Assembly: GCA_013336165.1 (NCBI GenBank)
Contig: JAAXUF010000005.1
Coordinates: 62,001-126,000 of the forward strand
Length of the DNA stretch: 64,000 nucleotides
Direction: 5' to 3'
Source: Coriobacteriia bacterium
GTDB taxonomy: Bacteria > Actinomycetota > Coriobacteriia > Anaerosomatales > JAAXUF01
Shown here: piece after piece, positions 8,874 through 16,527 of the stretch
How the letters are laid out: each line of letters opens with the position of its first letter
Position numbering within the stretch: position 1 is the stretch's first letter
Notes under the pieces: model-generated
Seen by the model: only the letters and a program-made list of their open reading frames with translations
The model's database searches: none
Told to the model about the DNA's origin: nothing
Translations under genes and position numbers: made by a program

Positions 8874-9863
8874 GTGCAGTGCAGTGACATGTACGCCGCA
8901 GTAAGCGCGATCGTGGACCCCGTCTTCCTTGTGGGCGGATCGGTCCGTGACAGGTTGATGGGACGCGACTGCAGCGACTACGACTTCGCGACCCCACTTG
9001 AGCCCGATCGCGTCGAGGAACTCATCCGCGCCGCCGGGAGACGGCCGTACCTTGTGGGCAAGAGGTTCGGCACAGTCGCCCTGCGGCTCGACGGTCGCGT
9101 GATCGAGATCACGACGTTTCGCTCGGAAGCCTACGAGGAGTTCAGCCGCAAGCCGCGCGTCGAGTTTCTCCGCGATCTCGCCGAGGACCTCCGCCGCCGC
9201 GACTTCACGGTCAACGCCATCGCAATGCGCGGTGACGGCGAAGTGATCGATCCGTGGGGCGGGCGCGCCGACATCGATGGACGCGTGATCCGCGCGGTCG
9301 GCGATCCGGGTGCCCGCTTCCGAGAGGACGCGCTGCGGATGCTTCGCGCCGCCAGATTCGCCGCGCAGCTCGAGTTCACGGTCGAGCCGGGCACCGTTGC
9401 GGCGATGGAGCGCCTGGCGCCCCGCATCCTCCACGTCGCCCGCGAGCGCTGGGTCCAGGAGCTCGACAGGCTACTCGTCGGGCTGGCCGCAACCGACGCC
9501 CTCCGGCTGCTCGCCGAGACCGGCCTGCTGCGCTGCATGCTGCCCGAGCTGCAGCTCCAGCTCGAAAGCGATCTCTTCGCCCGCACGCTCGCAGCGGTCG
9601 ACTCGGCGCCCGCCGACGTCACCGCGCGATGGGCCGCCCTGCTGGGTGAGATCGCCGAGCCCTATCGGCGCGCGGGAAGACCGGCGCAGCACGCCGCGGC
9701 GGCCGGGCATGATCTGCTCGGCGGAGAGCTGGTGGAGCGCATCGGCCTGTACCTGAAGTGGAGCAACGATCGTCGCGAGGCAGTCAAGGCACTCGTACGC
9801 GACCGGCAAGCTCTAGCGGTTGCGGCCAAAGATGATGAGCAGGCCCTCGAGAGTGAGGTCTAG
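8874..9863 (+). CDS. cca: CCA tRNA nucleotidyltransferase / poly(A) polymerase family protein
   Basis: Class II nucleotidyltransferase of about 329 residues. The active-site motif is FLVGGSVRDRLMG followed by DYDFAT, whose acidic residues bind Mg2+. Downstream are the RRDFTVNAIA and FREDALRMLRAARFAAQL motifs that read the tRNA acceptor end. It adds or repairs the 3' CCA of tRNAs. It is short and shows no recognisable HD phosphohydrolase domain. I chose the GTG at 8874 because AGGAGGAAG lies 3 bp upstream; longer starts have no ribosome site. Its last 51 bp overlap the 3' end of coaX on the other strand. Confidence 0.9.
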   Translation: MQCSDMYAAVSAIVDPVFLVGGSVRDRLMGRDCSDYDFATPLEPDRVEELIRAAGRRPYLVGKRFGTVALRLDGRVIEITTFRSEAYEEFSRKPRVEFLRDLAEDLRRRDFTVNAIAMRGDGEVIDPWGGRADIDGRVIRAVGDPGARFREDALRMLRAARFAAQLEFTVEPGTVAAMERLAPRILHVARERWVQELDRLLVGLAATDALRLLAETGLLRCMLPELQLQLESDLFARTLAAVDSAPADVTARWAALLGEIAEPYRRAGRPAQHAAAAGHDLLGGELVERIGLYLKWSNDRREAVKALVRDRQALAVAAKDDEQALESEV

Positions 9864-10577
9864 GTCGGCCTCGCCGATCGTCTCGCACAGCGGCGTCATC
9901 TGCAGTGCGAGCCCGCCCGTGGCGATCACCGGCGCTTGTGCGCCCAATTCGTCCCACACGCGGCGCACCAGCCCGTCGACCATCGCCGCCTCGCCCAGCA
10001 GCAGCCCGGCCTGCACGCTGGCGCGCGTGTTGGTGCCGATGACGCGGGAGGGCGCCTCGAGATCGACCTTTGAGAGCCGTGCCGCCTTCGAGAAGAGCGC
10101 CTCGGCGCTTGTCTCCACACCGGGTGCGATCGCTCCGCCGAGATAGGCGCCCTCGGCGTCGATCACGTCGATGGTCGTTGCCGTTCCGAAGTCGACCACG
10201 ATGACCGGCCCGCCGAGTCTCTCGAACGCGGCGACACCGTTGACGATGCGGTCGGCGCCAACCTCGTGCGGATTGTCGTAGCGGATGGGCATGCCGGTCT
10301 TCAGGCCGGGGCCGACCACCATGAGTTCGCACTCCCGGAGTGTGTGCGCGAGGTCTTCCCATGCCACAGTCAAGCTCGGCACCACGGACGCTAAGACGAC
10401 GTGGCGAACATCGGCGATGGAACGGTCGTCGAGCGCGAACAGCCCTGCGACCTTGACGCGCAACTCATCCCCTGTGAGGCGAGCATTCGTCGAGATGCGC
10501 CAGTGGCTCACCAGCTCATCGGCGATGAAAAGGCCCAGCACTGTCTGGGTATTTCCTACATCCACGGCCAGCAGCAC
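9813..10577 (-). CDS. coaX: Type III pantothenate kinase
   Basis: A 254-residue ASKHA-fold kinase that phosphorylates pantothenate in the first step of CoA synthesis. The phosphate motif DVGNTQTVLGLF is at the N-terminus, the GADRIVN motif near residue 110, and VVDFGTATTIDVID near residue 125. Type III enzymes are not feedback-inhibited by CoA. The GTG start has GAGGAGG 11 bp upstream. It complements panB and panC at 21.7-23.5 kb, so pantothenate made there can be activated here. Its 3' end overlaps cca convergently. Confidence 0.95.
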   Translation of the reverse strand: MLLAVDVGNTQTVLGLFIADELVSHWRISTNARLTGDELRVKVAGLFALDDRSIADVRHVVLASVVPSLTVAWEDLAHTLRECELMVVGPGLKTGMPIRYDNPHEVGADRIVNGVAAFERLGGPVIVVDFGTATTIDVIDAEGAYLGGAIAPGVETSAEALFSKAARLSKVDLEAPSRVIGTNTRASVQAGLLLGEAAMVDGLVRRVWDELGAQAPVIATGGLALQMTPLCETIGEADLDLTLEGLLIIFGRNR

Positions 10578-10740
10578 GATATCTGCGCCTCCTCATTGTT
10601 GAGCTCGGGAAGTTGACGGCGAGGTGTCACCCGCCGACAGACCCTTTACATGCGATGCTATCATCTGACGGTAGCCCTCGCGAGGGCGCACACGTTCATG
10701 ATCGAGGCAACGTGCCGCTAAATGAGCCGGGAGGCACACC

Positions 10741-11445
10741 GTGTCGGATACGCCAGCTCGTATCCTCGTCGTCGACGACGAGGCTTCCATCACCGGATTC
10801 GTTTCGTACAACCTGCGCAAGGAAGGCTACGAGGTCTCGGTCGCCGAGAACGGCGACGACGCGCTCGCCTTGGCCAAGGCGCAGCCGTTCGACCTCGTCG
10901 TACTCGATGTCATGCTCCCCGGCATCGACGGCTACGAGGTCTGCCGCCGTTTGCGGGTCGACTCCAAGGTGCCCGTCTTGTTCCTCTCGGCGCGCGACAC
11001 CGAGCTCGATAAGGTTGTCGGACTCGAGATCGGCGGCGATGACTACCTAGCCAAGCCGTTCGGCGTCCGCGAACTCACCGCACGCGTCAAAGCGCTCCTG
11101 CGCCGCGCGCCTTCGGGCTCGCACGAGCCGGGTGCCAGCGCCGAGCACATCGAACTCGCCGGCGTCTCGCTCGACGAGGCCATGCACTCGGCGACCTCAG
11201 AAGGCCGCCCCATCGACCTCACACCACGCGAATTCGAACTGCTCGCGTGCCTGATGAAGCACGGCGGCAAGGTGCTCTCCCGCGACCAGCTGCTGCGCGA
11301 GGCTTGGGGCTGGGAGTACCTTGTCGAGACCAAAACCGTCGACACTCACGTGAAGCGCTTGCGCGACAAGCTCGAAGCTGCCGGCGTTGACCCGGCGCTC
11401 GTCGAGACCGTGCGCGGCTACGGCTACCGGTTCCACACTTCGTGA
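10741..11445 (+). CDS. OmpR/PhoB-family response regulator
   Basis: A 234-residue two-domain regulator. The receiver domain (residues 5-120) has the acidic pocket VVDDE and the phospho-acceptor Asp in LVVLDVMLPGIDG. The conserved Lys is in LAKPFG. The C-terminal winged helix contains LTPREFELLACLMKHGG and ends TVRGYGYRF, the PhoB-type recognition region. GTG start with GGGAGG 7 bp upstream. It overlaps the histidine kinase gene by 4 bp and is probably its partner. The target genes are unknown. Confidence 0.93.
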   Translation: MSDTPARILVVDDEASITGFVSYNLRKEGYEVSVAENGDDALALAKAQPFDLVVLDVMLPGIDGYEVCRRLRVDSKVPVLFLSARDTELDKVVGLEIGGDDYLAKPFGVRELTARVKALLRRAPSGSHEPGASAEHIELAGVSLDEAMHSATSEGRPIDLTPREFELLACLMKHGGKVLSRDQLLREAWGWEYLVETKTVDTHVKRLRDKLEAAGVDPALVETVRGYGYRFHTS

Positions 11446-12509
11446 AGCCGATGCGTGCTTCCCTTCGCCGCCGCATCACGCTGACGATCTTTGCCGCCGC
11501 ACTGCTGGGCGCCGGCATCATGGCTGCCGAGGCGTACTTTCTGCCCGGTCGACCGCTGGTGCTGGCGGGGACGCTCGCGGCCATCGTCGTCGTGGCGCTG
11601 CCTTTGGGCCGCGCGGTGGCCCGCAGCGTGACCAGCCCGCTTGAGCGGCTGGGAGCGGTGGCGACATCGTTTGCGTCGGGCGGCCACTCGTCGCGTGCGG
11701 ACGCCACCGGGCCGCGCGAGGTCCGCATCATCGCCGAGGCGTTCAACCGCATGGCCGGCGAGGTCGACGTCGTGGTAAACGAGCTTAAGGCCGAGGAGCG
11801 TCGCAAGACGCAGTTCGTCTCGGACGTGAGTCACGAACTGCGCACGCCGCTGACCGCCATCCGCGGGGCTGCCGAGACCCTCCTCGACGGCGACGTCGAG
11901 CCCGAGGACCAGCAGCGCTTCCTGACCACGATCGCACTTGAAGCCGAGCGCCTGGGCAGACTTGCGAACGACCTGCTCACGCTACAGCGGATCGAGGGCG
12001 CGACCGGGGAACTGCCGCTGCGCCAGGTCGACCTGCGTCTGGCCGCCGACCGAGCGGCCGCGATGCTCGAACCGCTGCTGGAGGACCGCGAGGTCACGCT
12101 CACCGTCAACGGCCGCGCGCCGTTGGTCTTGGGAGACGTCGACAGGCTTCAGCAGGTAGTCTTGAACCTCGTCGACAACGCGAGCCGAATCGTCGGCGAA
12201 GGCGGCCATGTCCAGGTCGAGCTTTCCGCCGAGGGCGACCTCGCGGTGCTCTCCGTGATCGACGACGGACCCGGCATCGATGAAAGCGACCTCCCCCGCC
12301 TGTTCGACCGCTTCTACCGCGCCGACTCCAGCCGCACACGCCAAAGCGGCGGATCGGGGCTGGGACTGGCGATCGTGCGAGCGATCGTGAGCGCGCACGG
12401 CGGCCATATCGAAGCCGAGAACACGCCGAATGGCGGCGCCAAACTCACCGTCAAGCTCCCCGCGCTCCCCGCCGAGAAGACCCTCGACGAGCTCCTGCCC
12501 CAAGTCTAG
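11442..12509 (+). CDS. Sensor histidine kinase (HAMP-HisKA-HATPase)
   Basis: A 355-residue membrane kinase. Two helices (residues 10-27 and 33-52) are separated by only a few residues, so there is no real extracytoplasmic sensor domain. A HAMP linker follows (TSPLERLGAVATSF). The phospho-acceptor box is SHELRTPLTAIRG. The ATP-binding boxes are N (NLVDNASRI), G1 (DDGPGIDE) and G2 (GSGLGLAIV). Start GTG overlaps the regulator stop. With so little outside the membrane, the stimulus is probably sensed in the membrane or through a partner. Confidence 0.92.
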   Translation: MKPMRASLRRRITLTIFAAALLGAGIMAAEAYFLPGRPLVLAGTLAAIVVVALPLGRAVARSVTSPLERLGAVATSFASGGHSSRADATGPREVRIIAEAFNRMAGEVDVVVNELKAEERRKTQFVSDVSHELRTPLTAIRGAAETLLDGDVEPEDQQRFLTTIALEAERLGRLANDLLTLQRIEGATGELPLRQVDLRLAADRAAAMLEPLLEDREVTLTVNGRAPLVLGDVDRLQQVVLNLVDNASRIVGEGGHVQVELSAEGDLAVLSVIDDGPGIDESDLPRLFDRFYRADSSRTRQSGGSGLGLAIVRAIVSAHGGHIEAENTPNGGAKLTVKLPALPAEKTLDELLPQV

Positions 12510-12520
12510 AGACGGTGGCG

Positions 12521-13078
12521 CTACAGCCGCACGCCCGCCCGGCGCACGCCACGCGCCACGACGATGGCGACAGCAGCCTTGACCGCGTCCGGGATCACAA
12601 ACGGAGCCACCCCGCCGATGAACGCCTGGACCGCAGTCAGATGGGCGACCAGCGAGAGCTGAGCCCAGCCTGCCGCGTATACGGCGACGATGACCACCAA
12701 CGCGGCTGCAGCATCGGCGACAAGCGCGGACGTGCGCCGTTCCAGCGCGCCGCGCACCAGGGCACCCAGCGAAGCGCCAAGGACGAAGCCGAACAGGTAG
12801 CCGCCGGTCGGACCGACCACGACGCCGAGGCCTACCTGCCCGCTCGCAAACACGGGAACGCCTGCTGCGCCGAGGACAAGGTAGGCTCCCAGCGACGCGG
12901 CAGCCCACCCGGCAGGCAGCAGCAACGCCGCAAGCACGACGCCGAAGACCTGGAGCGTGACCGGCACGGAGCCGAGCGGGATTGCGATCCAGCCCGTGAC
13001 GGCCATGAGGGCGGTCATGAGAGCAGCGGCGGCCAAGGCGCGAGTGCGTGTGCGAGCGGGGATTGCTTGCGATGCCAA
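12521..13078 (-). CDS. bioY: Biotin transporter BioY (ECF S component)
   Basis: A 185-residue integral membrane protein with six helices and the BioY signature PVTLQVFGVVLAALLLPAGW. It also has GPTGGYLFGFVLGASLGAL, which lines the biotin site. It captures biotin and works alone or with a shared EcfAT module such as the one at 24.6-27.1 kb. It stands convergent to the histidine kinase gene with 11 bp between stops. A BirA-type operator covers its promoter, and birA lies 3.4 kb away on the same strand. Confidence 0.93.
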   Translation of the reverse strand: MASQAIPARTRTRALAAAALMTALMAVTGWIAIPLGSVPVTLQVFGVVLAALLLPAGWAAASLGAYLVLGAAGVPVFASGQVGLGVVVGPTGGYLFGFVLGASLGALVRGALERRTSALVADAAAALVVIVAVYAAGWAQLSLVAHLTAVQAFIGGVAPFVIPDAVKAAVAIVVARGVRRAGVRL

Positions 13079-13091
13079 TGGGTTCTCGATT

Positions 13092-13124
13092 CCGTTAACC
13101 AGTGCGTCTTAGACCAGTTAACGG
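13092..13124 (-). promoter_or_regulatory. BirA-type operator in the bioY promoter
   Basis: Inverted repeat CCGTTAAC-17 bp-GTTAACGG located 14 bp before bioY. BirA sites of other bacteria have the form GTAAACC-N15-GGTTTAC, and this one keeps the same half-site type and the same separation. On the minus strand TTGACT (-35) sits upstream and TACCGT (-10) lies at the edge of the repeat, so binding would block transcription start. The window's BirA has the HTH needed. Confidence 0.75.
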
Positions 13125-13255
13125 TAGCCGAGAGACCTCACGAGAGTCAACCTGTCGTGCTTATTTCTCCCATGCCTTCCTCGTGCTGGTACTTTGAACA
13201 GTACTGTGATGCCTCAGGTGCCAGCGGTCCCTCCGCGAACCTCAAGGATATCCCC

Positions 13256-14530
13256 CTACTTCCGTCGCGCGGGTACTGCACGTGCGGGTGGATCGACTTG
13301 CGTGTCTCCAGATGGGCTGGCGAGTTGCCGTTCAAACCTAGTGAAAGCGTCGATCACCTCAAGGGCCTCGAATGCCCGATTGCGCTTCCCGACGCTGACC
13401 TGCTTCAGGACTTGAGCGTCAACCAGCGCTTCAATTGCCAAGTTGGTCGCGCGGAAACTCCGGCCCAAGAGGCCAGCTGCCCCGCTGACCGTGAGTATCG
13501 GCGTTCCCGGCAAGGTCTGAACCAGAAGGTCGACTGCGGAATTGCGCCGCACAGGCCCCAGCCGCCCTCGCCATGCATCCTGAATCTCATGCACCGTGCG
13601 CTCAAAACCCCCTGCATCTCTTACCGAGCGCGTGCAGCAACCCGCAAACAGTGCGACCCATCGATTGAGCCCCGAAGACGCCTCAGGGGAGTCAGCCTCG
13701 CCTTCATGTCGATAGCCCGTGAGTCCAGAGATGTAGTCGACCGACAGAGTTGCAAGCACCAGCGAAACTGGCGGAACCACACGCGGCGCCAGACCACGGC
13801 GACGCAAAATCAGATGAACGAGTGCTCTACCCGTGCGCCCATTGCCATCCACGAAAGGATGTATGGTCTCGAATTGTGCGTGCACGACCGCAGCCTGGAC
13901 CACAGCAGGCAGCGAGTCATCATTGCAGAATCGCGCCAGATCCTCCAAGAGCTCTGGAACCTTCGCCGCAGGAGGCGGAACAAACGCAGCCGAGCACGGA
14001 TTGTAAGAGCTACCGCCGATCCAATTCTGCACTTCGCGCAGGCGCCCGCCATATCCAGCGAGGGCAGTTCCCGCAAGCAGCTGCGCATGGATGTCCAGAA
14101 TCGTCTCCGCGGTCACCTCGTCATTTGAGTCAGCGGCATCCAAAGCACTGTCCATCGCGTCTATGTTGCCCAAGACTTCTTCTGCGGTCACGTCAATGCC
14201 ACTGCGGCTTTCAAACTCGCGCGCAGCCTCAACACGCAGCAGTCGCCGTGCACCGACCTGCAGACCCTCGATCCGGGAGGAGGCTACGGCTTCGGCGCGC
14301 AGCAGCAGCCGCGCGATCGCCTCCGTGTTCACCAGACTCGTGGCGTGGGCATTGAGACGCAGGATAGCGGCTTCAGCATCCGCGACGTCCGCCGCAACCT
14401 CACCTTCCAGCTTGAATTGACGCCCTACGAGAGGATCAGGGACGTATGCGGTGTACTCGCATCCGCGGCGATCATTGCGAGTGATGCCATCGCCCTCCGA
14501 AACCCAGTATTCCTTGACAAAGTACGCCAT
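13256..14530 (-). CDS. Fic family protein (class II, N-terminal inhibitory helix)
   Basis: A 424-residue Fic-domain protein, usually an AMP transferase acting on protein hydroxyl groups. The catalytic motif HPFVDGNGRTGR is near residue 220, with the His base and the phosphate-binding GNGR intact. An N-terminal inhibitory helix has S-S-R-I-E-G (pattern S/TxxxEG) near residue 85, whose Glu blocks ATP in resting class II Fic proteins. The C-terminal 100 residues look like a winged-helix (GTPILTVSGAAGLLGRSFRATN). The ATG start has AAGGAGGAG. A palindrome overlaps the promoter, suggesting self-regulation. It belongs to the accessory island. Confidence 0.9.
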   Translation of the reverse strand: MAYFVKEYWVSEGDGITRNDRRGCEYTAYVPDPLVGRQFKLEGEVAADVADAEAAILRLNAHATSLVNTEAIARLLLRAEAVASSRIEGLQVGARRLLRVEAAREFESRSGIDVTAEEVLGNIDAMDSALDAADSNDEVTAETILDIHAQLLAGTALAGYGGRLREVQNWIGGSSYNPCSAAFVPPPAAKVPELLEDLARFCNDDSLPAVVQAAVVHAQFETIHPFVDGNGRTGRALVHLILRRRGLAPRVVPPVSLVLATLSVDYISGLTGYRHEGEADSPEASSGLNRWVALFAGCCTRSVRDAGGFERTVHEIQDAWRGRLGPVRRNSAVDLLVQTLPGTPILTVSGAAGLLGRSFRATNLAIEALVDAQVLKQVSVGKRNRAFEALEVIDAFTRFERQLASPSGDTQVDPPARAVPARRK

Positions 14531-14540
14531 GGCTCCTCCT

Positions 14541-14569
14541 TATTGAACTTTAGTATACAAGGTTCAATA
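14541..14569 (-). promoter_or_regulatory. Palindrome over the fic promoter
   Basis: Arms TATTGAAC and GTTCAATA (8 of 8 paired) flank a 13 bp core that contains the minus-strand -10 hexamer TATACT. A weak -35, TTCACG, lies 18 bp upstream. The site ends 10 bp before the fic start codon. A binding protein would shut the promoter; the winged-helix-like C-terminus of the Fic protein is a candidate. Confidence 0.5.
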
Positions 14570-14832
14570 CAGGATCGTGAAGATGCACACATCGGGCGAA
14601 GAGGTCGCTCAAAGGTCCCGCGCTCACGGCGTGCAGGAGGTTGTCAACTGTGTAGATCCACCGTTGAGTTGGCAGGCGTCTGGTTGCCGTTAGCGTCGTG
14701 CCAACGCCATGTTCATGGTGCCGACTCTGACGAGCGGTACCAACTGCATCCCGACGTTCGCCGAGTGCAAGATCTCGAACAACTAATCATGATCGGGCAA
14801 CCCACAACATACGCAGCACTATCACACCACCC

Positions 14833-15327
14833 CTACGGCGAGACAGCCGTATCCGATTCCGGATGAGACGCCCGGAGGCTGCGCGCGTCAAGCTTTCCTT
14901 GTGCTTCCTCGGGCGGCTCTTGCGCGAACCACTCATCCGCTCGTTGCAGCATATCGCCCCCAGAGCCAGTTGACTCACACACTTGATGCAATCGGCCCTT
15001 TCGAACGTCCGGTGCTTGGGCCCCAAACCCGACATTATCAGAGCGACGGAGCAGTACGCTGTAAGCATACGGTCTTACTCTCTTGTAGAAGGAGAGGTAA
15101 AGAAGACCCCAGATACCAGCCAGAATGCCAACGGGAATCGCATACCACAACGGTGTGTGTGCCATCGACGCGTAGATCAAAGTGCCAATCATCGTCACTA
15201 CGCCCATCCAGACCGCAAAGAACACCGTTGTCAGCTTTCGACGGTGCCACAAAACCATCATCGGGACGGCAAAGCAAAGAATGATGCCTGCCAAGAGAAT
15301 AAGACCTTGCACCGTCTCTTTGTCCAT
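14833..15327 (-). CDS. Hypothetical membrane protein
   Basis: A 164-residue protein I do not recognise. Residues 1-85 hold three or four hydrophobic helices (GLILLAGIILCFAVPMMVLW, FFAVWMGVVTMIGTLIYASM, YAIPVGILAGIWGLLYLSFY). The rest is polar, with LQRADEWFAQEPPEEAQGK. ATG at 15327 is preceded by GTGGAG. Base composition is less GC-rich than the flanking housekeeping genes, and it stands alone between fic and the mntA/hepT pair. The 262 bp between it and fic show no gene. Confidence 0.55.
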   Translation of the reverse strand: MDKETVQGLILLAGIILCFAVPMMVLWHRRKLTTVFFAVWMGVVTMIGTLIYASMAHTPLWYAIPVGILAGIWGLLYLSFYKRVRPYAYSVLLRRSDNVGFGAQAPDVRKGRLHQVCESTGSGGDMLQRADEWFAQEPPEEAQGKLDARSLRASHPESDTAVSP

Positions 15328-15494
15328 TAAGGTCTCCACTGTATCTGTGGGTTCTTCTCAAACACTTTCGTACGCATCACCGCTGGTCAACGCAAAGACC
15401 CAGTATTCGACCGACCGCAGAGCAGAGTAAGCAGATGACTCCTCTTCTCAGCCCCGAACATCCGCGGTTCTTCGCAGGACACATTGGCGCTCAC

Positions 15495-15871
15495 TCATCG
15501 CTCCATACCACTGTCCCTCGCCAGGTCGCCCAGCAACGAACGAGCGGCTTCGCCGATCGCCGGCACCTTCTCCACTGCGATCTGCCAATCCGTGCGCGAT
15601 CGATCGTGGCGTAGCCGTGGACGACGATGTTGCGTGCCGAGCGCATGCCGGGCGGGTCGAGTTCGGGGTGCGCTCGACATAGTCTTCGTGCCGATTGCGC
15701 AACTGAGAGGCGATCTCCCCGAGCTGGATAATCCCTCGCTCAATCGCCCCACGAGCCTGTGGATGAGGTCATGAACGTCCCACGATCCGTACTGGCGACG
15801 AGCTGCGCCACGCCGTCGGCCATGTCGCGCATATCGTGCAGGAACTGCTCAATCGTGCGGTCCTGGCTCAT
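15495..15871 (-). pseudogene. hepT: HepT-like HEPN toxin gene, broken by several frameshifts
   Basis: Reading across three frames recovers a HepT/DUF86 protein. MSQDRTIEQFLHDMRDMADG opens in frame from an ATG that overlaps the mntA stop. IERGIIQLGEIASQLRNRHE follows in another frame. SARNIVVHGYATID carries the RNxxxH ribonuclease motif. DWQIAVEKVPAIGEAARSLL closes the gene. Each junction needs an indel, and the first frame stops after 44 codons. HepT is the RNase toxin normally neutralised by MntA through AMPylation. With several independent lesions it should be inactive, unless the assembly is wrong. Confidence 0.75.
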
Positions 15872-16371
15872 CACAGGGGCACCGACTCTCTCTCTACATT
15901 CTCCCGGACATGAGGCTTGAGGCACTTGCGCTCGCCGAGGTCGACTTTGCGACCGAGCGCCGCGCTCATCGCTTCCTCGACCACGGCGACGACAAACAGG
16001 TCAAGCTCCTCGGGAATGTCGGCCACCAAGTCCAAGTCGCTGCCCGCCGTATCGGTTCCACGCGCAACTGAGCCGAACACCACGACGTTTTGAAGACCGT
16101 ACTCCTCGGCGATTCGCCTGAGCTCGTTGCGATGGCGCTCCAAGAGCACCGAAGGTCGCTCCGGTGCGAGCGACACGGCCGGCTCGCGGCCCAGAGCCGC
16201 CGCCGCGCGAGAGAGTGTTGAAAGTGTCACGGACTCGTCGGCGGGGTCTAGGACACGGCCGACGGTCGAACGGCTGGTGTGCATGCGTCTCGCGAGTTCG
16301 GCGCGGCTCACGCCGTCGCGGACCATGACTGCAGTCAGTTCGGCGGCGTAATCCGCTTTGGTCGCGGGCAT
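15871..16371 (-). CDS. mntA: MntA-type nucleotidyltransferase antitoxin with N-terminal HTH
   Basis: A 166-residue fusion. Residues 5-65 are an XRE/HigA-like helix-turn-helix (VSRAELARRMHTSRSTVGRV). Residues 85-166 are a minimal nucleotidyltransferase with the active site VVFGSVARGTDTAGSDLDLV (G-S-x10-D-x-D). MntA enzymes AMPylate HepT to silence it. I chose ATG 16371 because GGGAG precedes it; the frame is open further upstream but without a ribosome site. Its stop and the hepT ATG share one base (TGATG). The partner is broken, yet this gene is intact. A 20 bp palindrome lies in its promoter. Confidence 0.82.
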   Translation of the reverse strand: MPATKADYAAELTAVMVRDGVSRAELARRMHTSRSTVGRVLDPADESVTLSTLSRAAAALGREPAVSLAPERPSVLLERHRNELRRIAEEYGLQNVVVFGSVARGTDTAGSDLDLVADIPEELDLFVVAVVEEAMSAALGRKVDLGERKCLKPHVRENVERESVPL

Positions 16372-16394
16372 CGGGCCTGCTCCCTTCGGGTCGG

Positions 16395-16414
16395 GTGTCT
16401 CACATATGATACAC
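16395..16414 (-). promoter_or_regulatory. Palindrome in the mntA promoter
   Basis: GTGTCTCACATATGATACAC is a 20 bp imperfect palindrome (16 of 20 positions symmetric) 24 bp before mntA. On the minus strand it contains TATCAT, a plausible -10. The HTH of MntA is the obvious candidate to bind it, giving autoregulation. Confidence 0.45.
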
Positions 16415-16527
16415 CACGAAGCCCCGTTTACGGGCGATGAAGTCCTAGGCACTACTCGGCGGCGACGAGCCTTTGAGCCAAGCGCTCCGTAACGAGCCGC
16501 TGAAAAGGCCTCAGCAACGATCCGTCC

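Noticed and set aside
12515-14128. Plus-strand open frame of 537 codons over bioY and fic
   Set aside because: It crosses two well-supported minus-strand genes and shows no known pattern.
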